A stretch of DNA of 64,000 bases, taken from positions 2,976,001 to 3,040,000 of the forward strand of contig NZ_CP034328.1 of the NCBI RefSeq assembly GCF_003940805.1. The letters are read 5' to 3'. This DNA is from Tabrizicola piscis. GTDB lineage: Bacteria; Pseudomonadota; Alphaproteobacteria; Rhodobacterales; Rhodobacteraceae. The position numbers and the translations under genes are program-made. The notes under the pieces were generated by a model. The model did no database searches and was not told the origin of the DNA. It was given only the letters and a program-made list of their open reading frames with translations. This document shows, in pieces, positions 42,634-51,022 of the stretch; the first letter of the stretch is position 1, and each line of letters opens with the position of its first letter.

Positions 42634-43776
42634 ATGACCCTATCCCGCCGCAAGACCCTTGCCCTGATCGGGGGCGGAGTGATCTTCGCCGCCACCGCGA
42701 GCCTTGGCACGGTTGCCGCACGCCAGCCCCGCACTGCAGCCCTGCCATGGGCTTTTGCCGGTCAGGGGGAAGAGCCCCGCTACCGGGCGCTGTCCTATGC
42801 CCTGTTGGCCCCGAACCCGCATAACCGGCAGCCTTGGCTGGTGGACCTGCGCACCCCGGGCGAAGTGACGGTATATGTCGATACGGCAAAACTCTTGCCC
42901 CACACCGATCCGTTCAGCCGCCAGATCACCATCGGGCTTGGGTGTTTTCTGGAACTGATGCGGATGGCCGCCAGCCATGATGGCCAGCGGGTCACGATCA
43001 CGCCGTTCCCGGAAGGCTTCGACGACCGTGCGCTGGATGCCAGACCGGTGGCGCGGGCGGTGTTCGTGGCGGATGCGACGGTCACGCCAGACCCGCTGTT
43101 TGCCCATGTGCTGGACCGCCGGTCCAACAAGGAGCCCTATGACGTCAGCCGCACGCTTCCGGCCGATACCTTGGCCAAACTGTCCGTGGCGCAGAATGGC
43201 AGCTTCGGCGGCACAGTAGATGCCGAGGAGGTCGCAGAGTGGCGCGCCTTCACGCGCGAGGCGCTGCGGATCGAGATCGAGACGCCGCATACCTACAAGG
43301 AATCGGTGGACCTGTTCCGCATCGGGCGGGCCGAGGTGGACGCGAGCCCCGACGGGATCGACTTTACCGGCCCGCTGTTCGAAGTGCTGGGAGCAACCGG
43401 TCTGATGACGCGGGAGGGGCTGCTTGACACCTCATCCCAGGCCTACAAGGCCGGGCTGGATGCCGTCTATGCCAACACCGATACGGCGATGGGGTTTGTC
43501 TGGCTGGTCACCTCTGGCAACAGCCGGCCTGACCAGATTGCCACGGGGGCGGACTGGCTGCGGGTGAACCTTGCGGCGACGGCGGCGGGGGTGGCGTTCC
43601 AGCCGCTGAGCCAGGCCTTGCAGGAATATCCCGAGATGGCGGCGCTCTACCGCGACCTGCATGCAAGGCTTGCGCCGGACGGCGGGACGGTTCAGATGTT
43701 GGGCCGCATCGGCTTTGGCCCCGAGGTGGCCCAAAGCCCGCGCTGGCCTTTGGAGGCGAAGATCATGAATGCCTGA
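42634..43776 (+). CDS. Tat-exported nitroreductase-fold protein (Acg-like)
   Basis: 380 residues. Seen: twin-arginine signal (SRRKTLALIGGGVIFAATA), then LLAPNPHNRQPWLVDL, a nitroreductase-family FMN contact block, DRRSNKEPYD and a C-terminal ATAAGVAFQPLSQALQE. Acg-type proteins are degenerate nitroreductase homologues thought to bind flavin rather than reduce nitro compounds. The Tat signal implies folding with cofactor in the cytoplasm before export. ATG 42634 is preferred (GGAG eight bases before it) over ATG 42622. It overlaps the MarR gene by eight bases and shares its promoter. Confidence 0.82.
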   Translation: MTLSRRKTLALIGGGVIFAATASLGTVAARQPRTAALPWAFAGQGEEPRYRALSYALLAPNPHNRQPWLVDLRTPGEVTVYVDTAKLLPHTDPFSRQITIGLGCFLELMRMAASHDGQRVTITPFPEGFDDRALDARPVARAVFVADATVTPDPLFAHVLDRRSNKEPYDVSRTLPADTLAKLSVAQNGSFGGTVDAEEVAEWRAFTREALRIEIETPHTYKESVDLFRIGRAEVDASPDGIDFTGPLFEVLGATGLMTREGLLDTSSQAYKAGLDAVYANTDTAMGFVWLVTSGNSRPDQIATGADWLRVNLAATAAGVAFQPLSQALQEYPEMAALYRDLHARLAPDGGTVQMLGRIGFGPEVAQSPRWPLEAKIMNA

Positions 43777-44254
43777 CCGCAGCCCGGAAGACACGTTCAA
43801 CGCCTTTTTCCTTGAGGTGGGGATCCTTGGCCAGCTGAGCCGCGCCCTGTTCGAGGCGCGGCTGCCGCAGGGGTTCACCTTGCCGCAGTTCACCGTCCTG
43901 AACCACCTGGTCCGGGTGAAGGACGGGCGCACCCCGCTGGAATTGGCGCGGGCGTTTCAGGTGCCGAAAACCTCGATGACGCACAGCCTTGCGGTGCTGG
44001 ACCGGCACGGGCTGATCGAGATGCGACCGAACCTGCGGGACGGACGGTCGAAATGCGTTTTCATCACCGAGGCTGGCCGGGCGTTCCGGGCGCAGGCGCT
44101 TGCGGCGATCACCCCGGACATGGCCGCCCTTGCCGCGCGGTTTCCGGCTGCCCGGCTGGCCGAGGCCCTGCCCGCACTGATCGAGCTGCGCCAGATCATG
44201 GACGCGATGCGCGATGAGGGTGGTGACGTGCGGACCACGGACCCGGCGGGCTGA
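43769..44254 (+). CDS. MarR family transcriptional regulator
   Basis: 161-residue winged-helix repressor. Seen: PQFTVLNHLVRVKDGRTPLELARAFQVPKTSMTHSLAVL (helix-turn-helix, residues ~40-80, in pieces) and the wing LRDGRSKCVFITEAG. Encoded in one operon with the Tat-exported oxidoreductase, whose promoter carries two matching palindromes, so autorepression relieved by a phenolic, oxidant or drug-like ligand is likely. Cys in the wing (KCVF) could serve as a redox sensor, but this is speculative. Confidence 0.9.
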   Translation: MPDRSPEDTFNAFFLEVGILGQLSRALFEARLPQGFTLPQFTVLNHLVRVKDGRTPLELARAFQVPKTSMTHSLAVLDRHGLIEMRPNLRDGRSKCVFITEAGRAFRAQALAAITPDMAALAARFPAARLAEALPALIELRQIMDAMRDEGGDVRTTDPAG

Positions 44255-44269
44255 GAATCCCGGCCGAGG

Positions 44270-45172
44270 TCAGGTTTCGGGCAAATCCAGCAAGCGCGAC
44301 CAGAACACCACGCCCGCCAGACTGGCCTTGCCTTGCAGCCGCATGGCGTTGACCTGCAGGTCGCAGGTCGGCAGGTCGGCAGACAGATCGACCAGCCGGC
44401 CCGAGGCGATGCGGTCCTGGGCCAGGGACAGAGGCACCCATGCCACGCCAATGCCAGCTACCGCCATTTCCACGGCGGCAAGGGTCAGGGCGGTTTCAAC
44501 CTTGGGGGTGGGATGCGTGCCGGGGTCGAGGAATGGCAGGATCTTTCGTTCCATCACCGTGCCGAAGAACACATCCGCCGGGTAGGCGATATAGGCGATG
44601 TCCCGGGGTTCGGCGGGGTTGGCGGAGGGGGGTGGAAGGGCCTTGTTGAACACGGGGACCAGCCGGTCCTTTCCGATCGTGATGATTTCCAGAAAGTCGG
44701 TGTTGAAATCGTCGGTTCCATCCGGCAGGCGGTAGACGATGGCCACATCGGCCTGCCGCGACAGCAGAAGCCCGGTGCATTCATCAAGGTTGGCGGACCG
44801 CAGCCGGACGTGGATGCCGTTGCGGTGGTCAGGCAGCTGCTGCAGGATCCGGGGGATGCGGGCGGCGGTCAGGGAATGCTGGCAGGCAATCACCACCTTG
44901 TTGCTGGCGATCCGTTCCCCCCGCCGCAGGTCCACCACCAACTGCCGAAGTGCTGCGGACAGAAGCAGGATCTGTTCGCTTTGCGCCAAGGTTGTCGGAT
45001 TGAGGCGTATCGGCTTGTGCGCGCGGTCAAACAGTTCGACCCCGACATGATCCTCGATCTGCTGGACGCGACGGGAAAAGGCCGACTGGGTCAGACGCCG
45101 CCGTTCTGCGGCACCACTGAACGACCCGGTTTCGGCGATGGCAAGGATGTCTTCCAACCACTCCAGCCGCAT
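44270..45172 (-). CDS. LysR family regulator of the sulfonate operon
   Basis: 300-residue LysR-type activator. Seen: N-terminal helix-turn-helix LAIAETGSFSGAAERRRLTQSAFSRRVQQ (residues ~9-37, read in parts), then a two-lobed effector domain (VVIACQHSLTAARIP, DVAIVYRLPDG, GVAWVPLSLAQDR). It is divergent from the sulfonate-type operon with 108 bases between, and that gap holds a T-N11-A motif matching LysR sites. The longer in-frame extension upstream is the antisense of the neighbour. Likely effector: the imported sulfonate or a catabolite (inference). Confidence 0.9.
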   Translation of the reverse strand: MRLEWLEDILAIAETGSFSGAAERRRLTQSAFSRRVQQIEDHVGVELFDRAHKPIRLNPTTLAQSEQILLLSAALRQLVVDLRRGERIASNKVVIACQHSLTAARIPRILQQLPDHRNGIHVRLRSANLDECTGLLLSRQADVAIVYRLPDGTDDFNTDFLEIITIGKDRLVPVFNKALPPPSANPAEPRDIAYIAYPADVFFGTVMERKILPFLDPGTHPTPKVETALTLAAVEMAVAGIGVAWVPLSLAQDRIASGRLVDLSADLPTCDLQVNAMRLQGKASLAGVVFWSRLLDLPET

Positions 45173-45186
45173 GGCACCCCCTAAGT

Positions 45187-45215
45187 TGCAAGAATTGCAT
45201 GATACTTCAAGAATT
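45187..45215. promoter_or_regulatory. LysR binding sites upstream of the sulfonate operon
   Basis: TGCAAGAATTGCA (45187-45199) is a perfect 5-bp inverted repeat and a T-N11-A LysR box; CAAGAATT recurs at 45208-45215, 19 bases further on, as an expected activation site. An AT-rich segment (GATACA at about 45254) follows and probably includes the promoter, but no good -35 is visible. Confidence 0.6.
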
Positions 45216-45280
45216 TCGCATTGGCCAAGCAAAACAAACTGTGTGAGCATCAAAAGATACAAGTTAGGTAAGGACCTGCC

Positions 45281-46303
45281 ATGCATCTCGCCCGTTTTCC
45301 GCGCGTCCATCTGGCGCATCTTCCGACCCCGCTGGAACGGATGGATCGCCTGTCGAAAGAGCTGGGCGGGCCAGAGATCTGGATCAAGCGCGACGATTGC
45401 ACTGGCCTGTCGACCGGTGGCAACAAGACCCGCAAGCTGGAGTTCCTGATGGCCGAGGCGCTGGCTGCGGGCGCGGATACGGTGATGACGCAAGGTGCCA
45501 CCCAGTCCAACCATGCCCGGCAGACGGCGGCCTTTGCGGCCAAGTTGGGTCTGGCCTGTCATATCCTGCTGGAGGATCGGACCGGGTCAAATGACGCCAA
45601 CTACAACGGCAATGGCAATGTCCTTTTGGACCATCTGCATGGGGCCACCACATCCAAGCGGGCGGGCGGCAAGGACATGCAGGCCGAGATGGAGGCCGTG
45701 GCAGAAGGGCTGCGCGCCAAGGGGCGGAAGGTCTATCTCATCCCCGGTGGCGGGTCGAACGCGACGGGGGCGCTGGGCTATGTGAACTGTGCCTTTGAGC
45801 TGGTGGGTCAGGCCAATGACCGCAGTCTGGTGATTGACCATCTGGTGACGGCAACCGGCTCGGCAGGCACGCAGGCGGGGCTGATCACCGGGCTGAAGGC
45901 GATCAACGCTGGCATCCCCTTGACCGGGATCGGTGTGCGCGCGCCGAAGGAAAAGCAGGAAGAGAACGTCTTTGCGCTGGCGCTGAAGACGGCGGAAAAG
46001 CTGGGCTGTCCCGATGTCGTCAAACGGGGCGATGTGGTGGCCGACAGCAGCTATGTCGGGGCGGGCTATGGCATCCCGCGCGAAGATACGCTGGAGGCGA
46101 TCCGCATGTTCGCCCAGCTGGAGGGCATCCTGCTGGACCCGGTCTATTCCGGCAAAGGCGCGGCGGGCCTGATCGACTATTGCCGCAAGGGCAAGTTCAA
46201 GAAGGGTGAGCGGGTGGTCTTCCTGCACACTGGCGGGTCGGCGGCGTTGTTCGGCTATGACGCGGTCTTTGCCGATGCCAACAAAGCCCTTGTCGTGGCC
46301 TGA
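45281..46303 (+). CDS. cuyA: L-cysteate sulfo-lyase / D-cysteine desulfhydrase
   Basis: PLP-dependent beta-eliminating lyase of the ACC-deaminase/DcyD family, 340 residues. Seen: PLP Lys49 in [23 protein letters not shown] (substrate carboxylate pocket), and the C-terminal [12 protein letters not shown]. CuyA cleaves L-cysteate to pyruvate, ammonia and sulfite; the close relative DcyD cleaves D-cysteine. Sequence alone does not separate them, but co-transcription with taurine-type import and an HpsN-like dehydrogenase favours cysteate. AAGGA lies eight bases before the ATG; the next gene starts four bases after its stop. Confidence 0.8.
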   Translation: MHLARFPRVHLAHLPTPLERMDRLSKELGGPEIWIKRDDCTGLSTGGNKTRKLEFLMAEALAAGADTVMTQGATQSNHARQTAAFAAKLGLACHILLEDRTGSNDANYNGNGNVLLDHLHGATTSKRAGGKDMQAEMEAVAEGLRAKGRKVYLIPGGGSNATGALGYVNCAFELVGQANDRSLVIDHLVTATGSAGTQAGLITGLKAINAGIPLTGIGVRAPKEKQEENVFALALKTAEKLGCPDVVKRGDVVADSSYVGAGYGIPREDTLEAIRMFAQLEGILLDPVYSGKGAAGLIDYCRKGKFKKGERVVFLHTGGSAALFGYDAVFADANKALVVA

Positions 46304-46306
46304 CCC

Positions 46307-47515
46307 ATGACGCGGCCGCAGTTTTCCCGCAGCTTCACCCAGCAGCCCCCGATCCCCGATGAGGCGATTGCGGCGGCTGTGGACGTGATGCGGTCGGGGC
46401 GGCTGCACCGCTATAACCTCGCCCTCGGAGAGGCGTCCGAGGTGATGGAGCTGGAGCGTGAGTTTGCGCTGTGGCAAGGCGCGCGGTTCTGCCTTGCGGT
46501 CGCGTCGGGCGGGCAGGCGATGCAGATCGCGCTGCGGGCGGCAGGGGTCGGTCCGGGGGATGCGGTCTTGACCAACGGCTTTACGCTGGCCCCGGTGCCG
46601 GGGGCGATTGCGGCGGTGGGTGGCCGGTCGGTGTTGGTGGAGATCACCGAAGACCTGGTGATCGACCTTGATGATCTGGCGCGGAAGGCCCGGGCCAGTG
46701 GCGCGCGCTATCTGCTGCTGTCGCACATGCGTGGGCATCTGTGCGACATGGAGCGTCTGGTGCAGCTTGCCGCCGATCTGAGCCTGACGGTGATCGAGGA
46801 TTGCGCCCATACGATGGGCGCGCAGTGGAACGGGGTTCTGTCGGGGTCCTTCGGGTTGGCCGGGTGTTTCAGCACCCAGACCTACAAGCACATCAATTCG
46901 GGCGAGGGCGGGTTGCTGACTTCGGATGACGCAGGCTTCATGGCGCGGGCGACGGTCCTTTCCGGGTCCTACATGCTGTATGATCGGCATGGGGCGGGGC
47001 CGGGGCCGTCAAGCTATGAGGAGATCAGGCTGGACACGCCCAACACCTCGGCCCGGATGGACAACTTGCGCGCGGCCTTGCTGCGTCCGCAGTTGCGGCA
47101 ACTGGACAGCAGCATTGCCGCGTGGAACGCCCGCCATGATCTGGTGGCCCGGCATCTGGCGCAGTCGGGCGCGATCCGTCTGCCAAAGCGCCCGGATGCC
47201 GAACGCTATGTCGGATCGTCGATCCAGTTCTGCGTGCCGGGGATTTCGGCGGTCGACGCGCAGGCGCTTGTCGCGCGGCTTGGGTCGGTCGGGGTTGAGG
47301 TGAAGTGGTTCGGGGCGGCGCAGCCGTCGGGCTATACCTCGGACCACCACAGCTGGCGCTATGTGGCGGCGCAGGGCTTGCCGCAGACCGATGCCATTCT
47401 GGCGGGTCTCTTCGACATGCGGCTGCCGCTGACCTTCAGTCTTGAGGACTGTGCCCTGTTGGCCGAGCATATTCTGGATGCCGTCGCCACCTTGCCCGCG
47501 ACGGTGCAGGCATGA
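46307..47515 (+). CDS. DegT/DnrJ/EryC1-type PLP aminotransferase
   Basis: 402 residues. Seen: SGRLHRYNLALGE and FCLAVASGGQAMQIAL near the N-terminus, the PLP-contacting Asp165 in VIEDCAHTMGA, and the Schiff-base Lys194 in STQTYKHINSGEGG. DegT-family enzymes usually aminate keto-sugars, but members also act on small keto acids and inositols. In this operon, between a cysteate lyase and a racemase, a role in transaminating cysteate/sulfopyruvate or a related sulfonate is suggested by context only. Stop overlaps the racemase start (ATGA). Confidence 0.85.
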   Translation: MTRPQFSRSFTQQPPIPDEAIAAAVDVMRSGRLHRYNLALGEASEVMELEREFALWQGARFCLAVASGGQAMQIALRAAGVGPGDAVLTNGFTLAPVPGAIAAVGGRSVLVEITEDLVIDLDDLARKARASGARYLLLSHMRGHLCDMERLVQLAADLSLTVIEDCAHTMGAQWNGVLSGSFGLAGCFSTQTYKHINSGEGGLLTSDDAGFMARATVLSGSYMLYDRHGAGPGPSSYEEIRLDTPNTSARMDNLRAALLRPQLRQLDSSIAAWNARHDLVARHLAQSGAIRLPKRPDAERYVGSSIQFCVPGISAVDAQALVARLGSVGVEVKWFGAAQPSGYTSDHHSWRYVAAQGLPQTDAILAGLFDMRLPLTFSLEDCALLAEHILDAVATLPATVQA

Positions 47516-48294
47516 TGCGGCGCGTAGGCATCCTTGGCGGAATGGGGCCAGAGGCCACCGTCCTTGTCATGCAAAAGCTGCTGGCGGCCGTGCAGCCCCA
47601 CGACGATGCGGACCATATCCCCTTGCTGGTGGACCAGAACCCGCAAGTGCCATCACGGATCCGCCATCTGATCGAGGGCACGGGCGAAGACCCGGGTCCG
47701 GTGCTGGCCGAGATGGCGCGCCGTCTGGTCGCGGGCGGGGCCGAGGCGCTGGCGATGCCCTGCAACACCGCGCATCACTATGCGGATGCGATCCGGGCGG
47801 CTGTTTCGGTGCCGTTTCTGGACATGGTGGCGGCGTCGGTGGCCCATGCGGCGCGGCTTGCCGGGGCGGGGGGGCAGATCGGGGTGCTGGCGTCGCCCGC
47901 CGTGCGTAAGGTGGGGTTGTTCGACGCGCCTTTGGCTGCGCTGGGGCTAACTGCCCTTTACGCGCAGGATGAGGGCGCGATGCTGGCCGCGATCCGCCAG
48001 ATCAAGGCCGAAGGCCCGCAGCCGCAGGCGCGGCAGGCTCTGCAGGCCGCCTCGGCCGACCTTCTGGCGCGCGGTGCGACGGTGCAGATGATTGCCTGTA
48101 CCGAATTTTCGCTCATCCCCGACGCGGTTTCCCCGCAAGCGGCGGTCTTTGATACGCTTGACTGTCTTGTCAGGGAAATCGTCGCGTTTTCAACGCGGGC
48201 GCAGAACAGACCGATCACCCCCCGCAGCCATGGGGGCGATCCAAAAACACAAACGGCAAATCCCGCCACTCCAGCAACAGAGGTATCAAGATGA
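47512..48294 (+). CDS. Aspartate/glutamate racemase family protein
   Basis: Cofactor-independent two-Cys amino acid racemase, 260 residues. Seen: VGILGGMGPEAT at the N-terminus, the first catalytic Cys84 in MPCNTAHHY and the second Cys196 in MIACTEFSLI, so both acid/base residues are present. The last ~35 residues are a polar, Pro/Thr-rich tail without homology. Cysteate is a close isostere of aspartate, so interconversion of D- and L-cysteate is a natural role here (inference). It overlaps the genes on both sides by ATGA, so expression is translationally coupled. Confidence 0.87.
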   Translation: MMRRVGILGGMGPEATVLVMQKLLAAVQPHDDADHIPLLVDQNPQVPSRIRHLIEGTGEDPGPVLAEMARRLVAGGAEALAMPCNTAHHYADAIRAAVSVPFLDMVAASVAHAARLAGAGGQIGVLASPAVRKVGLFDAPLAALGLTALYAQDEGAMLAAIRQIKAEGPQPQARQALQAASADLLARGATVQMIACTEFSLIPDAVSPQAAVFDTLDCLVREIVAFSTRAQNRPITPRSHGGDPKTQTANPATPATEVSR

Positions 48295-49280
48295 CCAGAC
48301 TTCTCAAGAACATGATGATGGGCACGGCCGCGCTGGCCTTGTCCGCCGTGGCGGCTTCCGCCGAAACCATGGTGATCGCAACGTTCAGCGACCCGACCCC
48401 GATGAACGCCGTCCGCGCGACAGATGCGTTCGAGAAAGCCACCGGCTGGACCATTGAATGGCGCGTCTTCAACTCGGGCACCGATGTGATCGCGGCGATG
48501 GCATCCGGCGACGTGAAGGTGGCGGAACTTGGGTCGTCACCGCTGGCGATTGCGGCGAGCCAGGGTGTCGACCTGCAGATGTTCATGCTGTCCTACGCGA
48601 TTGGCGAATCCGAAAGTCTGATCGCGCGCAACGATTCAGGGATTGCGTCGGTCGAGGATCTGAAGGGCAAGCGCGTGGCGGTGCCGGTCGGATCGACGGC
48701 GCATTATTCGCTGATGGGCGCGATTGCCCATGCGGGGATGTCCGAGGCGGATGTGACGATCATGTCGATGCCGCCGGATCAGATTGCGGCTGCCTGGGAT
48801 CAGGGCACGATTGACGCGGCCTTCATCTGGCCGCCGGTGCAGACCCAGATCCTGGAGACCGGGACGCGGATCGTGGGCGCGAACCAGACGGCGGAATGGG
48901 GCTACCCCACCTTCAACGCCTGGGTCGTGAACACGGAGTTTGCGGCCGAGAACCTGACGGCGATGGCCGAATTCGCCAAGGTGATGGATGCCGCCAATCA
49001 GGCCTATCTGGCCGACCCGGCGGCCTGGACGGCGGACAATGCCAGCGTCATGGCGATTGCCGATCTGACCGGGGCCGGTGCGGACCAGATCCCGGAGATC
49101 CTGAAGGGCTATACCTTCGTCCCGCTGGCCGATCAGGTGGGCGACACCTGGCTGGGCAATGCGGCGAATGTGATGAAATCCACCGCCGAATTCCTGAAAA
49201 CCGCCGGGCGGATCGACGCGGTTGCTGACGATTATTCGCCCTTCGTCAACACCGCCATCGCGGCGGAAGCGCTGAAGTAA
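48291..49280 (+). CDS. tauA: Taurine/sulfonate ABC transporter substrate-binding protein
   Basis: Periplasmic binding protein, 329 residues. Seen: signal peptide (MGTAALALSAVAASA), then AFEKATGWTIEWRVFNSG, VAELGSSPLAIAASQGV (the small-ligand pocket region of the family), and the hinge DLKGKRVAVPVGSTAHYSL. The layout matches TauA/SsuA-type NMT1-like proteins. With TauB and TauC it forms an importer for taurine-like sulfonates; the neighbouring catabolic genes argue that the real ligand is a C3 amino- or hydroxy-sulfonate. A strong hairpin follows its stop codon. Confidence 0.88.
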   Translation: MTRLLKNMMMGTAALALSAVAASAETMVIATFSDPTPMNAVRATDAFEKATGWTIEWRVFNSGTDVIAAMASGDVKVAELGSSPLAIAASQGVDLQMFMLSYAIGESESLIARNDSGIASVEDLKGKRVAVPVGSTAHYSLMGAIAHAGMSEADVTIMSMPPDQIAAAWDQGTIDAAFIWPPVQTQILETGTRIVGANQTAEWGYPTFNAWVVNTEFAAENLTAMAEFAKVMDAANQAYLADPAAWTADNASVMAIADLTGAGADQIPEILKGYTFVPLADQVGDTWLGNAANVMKSTAEFLKTAGRIDAVADDYSPFVNTAIAAEALK

Positions 49281-49286
49281 ACCCTT

Positions 49287-49315
49287 GCCCTGCCCGGACA
49301 TGGTTCGGGCAGGGC
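49287..49315 (+). promoter_or_regulatory. Attenuator-like stem-loop after tauA
   Basis: GCCCTGCCCG / CGGGCAGGGC, a 10-bp stem with 9-nt loop, six bases past the tauA stop and followed by CGTTTCTT. It could end a share of transcripts, raising binding protein over membrane subunits. It is the third binding-protein gene in the window with such a hairpin. Confidence 0.7.
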
Positions 49316-49342
49316 CGTTTCTTGCGCAAGGGAGCAAGCAAG

Positions 49343-50131
49343 GTGGCACTGAATGTCGAGGACGTGTCGGTCGTGTATCCGGCGGCAGACCGCCGCCCCC
49401 CGGTTGAGGCGCTGAGCCGGATCAACCTGACGATCGACGACGAGGAATTCGTGGTTGCCCTTGGCGCTTCGGGCTGCGGGAAATCGACGCTGCTCAACCT
49501 GATCGCGGGGTTCTTGTCGCCTACCTCGGGCCGGCTGGTGCTGGATGGGCATCAGGTGTCAGGCCCCGGCGCGGATCGGGCCGTGGTGTTTCAGAAACAC
49601 GCGCTGCTGCCGTGGCTGAGCGTGCTGGACAACGTGGCCTTCGGCTTGCAGATCCAGGGGATCGGCAAGACCCAGCGGTACAAGACGGCGAACACCTTCA
49701 TCGGCATGCTGGGGCTGGACGGGTTTCAGGATGCGCCGGTCTACAAGCTGTCGGGCGGCATGCAGCAGCGTGTCGGCATCGCCCGGGCGCTGACCTGCGA
49801 CCCGAGGGTCCTGTTGATGGATGAACCACTTGGCGCGCTGGACGCGCTGACGCGCGAAAAGGCACAGGAGTTGATCCTGAACATCTGGAACGACACCCAC
49901 AAGTCGGTGTTCTTCATCACGCACAGTGTCGAAGAGGCGCTGTTCATGGGCACCAAGCTGGTGGTGATGTCGCCGCGCCCCGGGCGGATCACCCATCTGT
50001 TCGACCTGCCGTTCTCGCGGCAGTTTCTGGACGGGATGCCCGCCCGGCAAGTCAAGGCCTCGCCCGAGTTCATCGCCCTGCGTGAGGACGTGCTGAAGAT
50101 CATTTTTGCAGATGAGGAAGCCGCGGCATGA
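49343..50131 (+). CDS. tauB: Taurine/sulfonate ABC transporter ATP-binding protein
   Basis: ATPase of the NitT/TauT family, 262 residues. Seen: Walker A GASGCGKST, VFQKHALLPWLSVLDN (Q loop), signature LSGGMQQRVGIARA, Walker B VLLMDEPLGALDA, and switch His in FFITHSVEEALF. GTG 49343 is preferred with GGGAG upstream; a TTG at 49322 is in frame but lies close to the hairpin. Its stop overlaps the tauC start. Confidence 0.92.
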   Translation: MALNVEDVSVVYPAADRRPPVEALSRINLTIDDEEFVVALGASGCGKSTLLNLIAGFLSPTSGRLVLDGHQVSGPGADRAVVFQKHALLPWLSVLDNVAFGLQIQGIGKTQRYKTANTFIGMLGLDGFQDAPVYKLSGGMQQRVGIARALTCDPRVLLMDEPLGALDALTREKAQELILNIWNDTHKSVFFITHSVEEALFMGTKLVVMSPRPGRITHLFDLPFSRQFLDGMPARQVKASPEFIALREDVLKIIFADEEAAA

Positions 50132-51006
50132 CCGACCAGCCCCCCCTGCGACCTGTTACAGCGCAAAAGCCGCCCGGCCTTTTCGCCCGCCTTGCCCGCG
50201 CCCGGCCCACCAAACCCGGTGAGATTTACGGCGTGCCCGGCCATGGGAACACTTTGTGGCTGTCGGCCGGGTCCATCGCGTTTTTCTTTTTTGTTTGGTG
50301 GCTGGTCACCTTCATGGGCTGGGTGAAGCCGCTGTTCGTGCCGTCGCCCATGGCCATCGTCACCAAGTTCGTTCAGGTCTGGAACGAAGGCTTCACTGGC
50401 ACTCCGTTCCTTGAACATGTCTGGATTTCCACTGTCCGGGTGTTCGGCGCGTTCCTGCTGGCCTGTCTGATCGGCCTGCCGCTTGGCCTTGCCATGGGGA
50501 TGAGCCCGGTGATGCGCGGCATCTTCGATCCGCCGATCGAGTTCTACCGCCCGATCCCGCCCTTGGCCTATCTGCCGCTGATGATCATCTGGTTCGGGAT
50601 CGGCGAGACGTCGAAGGTCTTGCTGATCTTTCTGTCGGTCTTTGCGCCGGTCGTCCTTGGGGCGCGGTCCGGGGTGAAGTCGGCGGCCATCGAACAGATC
50701 CATGCCGCCTATTCCTTTGGCGCGACCCGCTGGCAAGTGATGCGCCATGTGATCCTGCCCTCGGCCATGCCCGAAATCCTCACGGCAATGCGGATCGGTA
50801 TCGGCTTTGGCTGGACCACGCTGGTGGCAGCCGAGATGGTCGCCGCGACCAAGGGGCTTGGCTACATGGTGCTGTCGGCCAGCCAGTTCCTGCAGACGCC
50901 TGTCGTGATCATGGGGATTTTCGTGATCGCTATCATCGCCTTTGCCTTCGATCTTCTGATGCGGTTCATCGAACGCCGCTTGGTGCCCTGGAAGGGCAGA
51001 ATGTAA
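50128..51006 (+). CDS. tauC: Taurine/sulfonate ABC transporter permease
   Basis: Inner-membrane permease, 292 residues, six helices. Seen: long N-terminal cytoplasmic part (residues 1-45), then SIAFFFFVWWLVTFMGWV, PPIEFYRPIPPLAYLPLMIIWFGIGE (family signature, in parts) and the coupling loop HAAYSFGATRWQVMRHVILPSAMPEI. It overlaps tauB by four bases. The dehydrogenase gene follows 16 bases later, keeping import and first oxidation step together. Confidence 0.92.
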   Translation: MTDQPPLRPVTAQKPPGLFARLARARPTKPGEIYGVPGHGNTLWLSAGSIAFFFFVWWLVTFMGWVKPLFVPSPMAIVTKFVQVWNEGFTGTPFLEHVWISTVRVFGAFLLACLIGLPLGLAMGMSPVMRGIFDPPIEFYRPIPPLAYLPLMIIWFGIGETSKVLLIFLSVFAPVVLGARSGVKSAAIEQIHAAYSFGATRWQVMRHVILPSAMPEILTAMRIGIGFGWTTLVAAEMVAATKGLGYMVLSASQFLQTPVVIMGIFVIAIIAFAFDLLMRFIERRLVPWKGRM

Positions 51007-51022
51007 CCGGAAAGCCAAAACC

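Noticed and set aside
48291..51006. Nitrate or thiamine-precursor importer
   Set aside because: The NitT/TauT family includes these, but the adjacent cysteate lyase, HpsN-like enzyme and YeiH protein favour a sulfonate.
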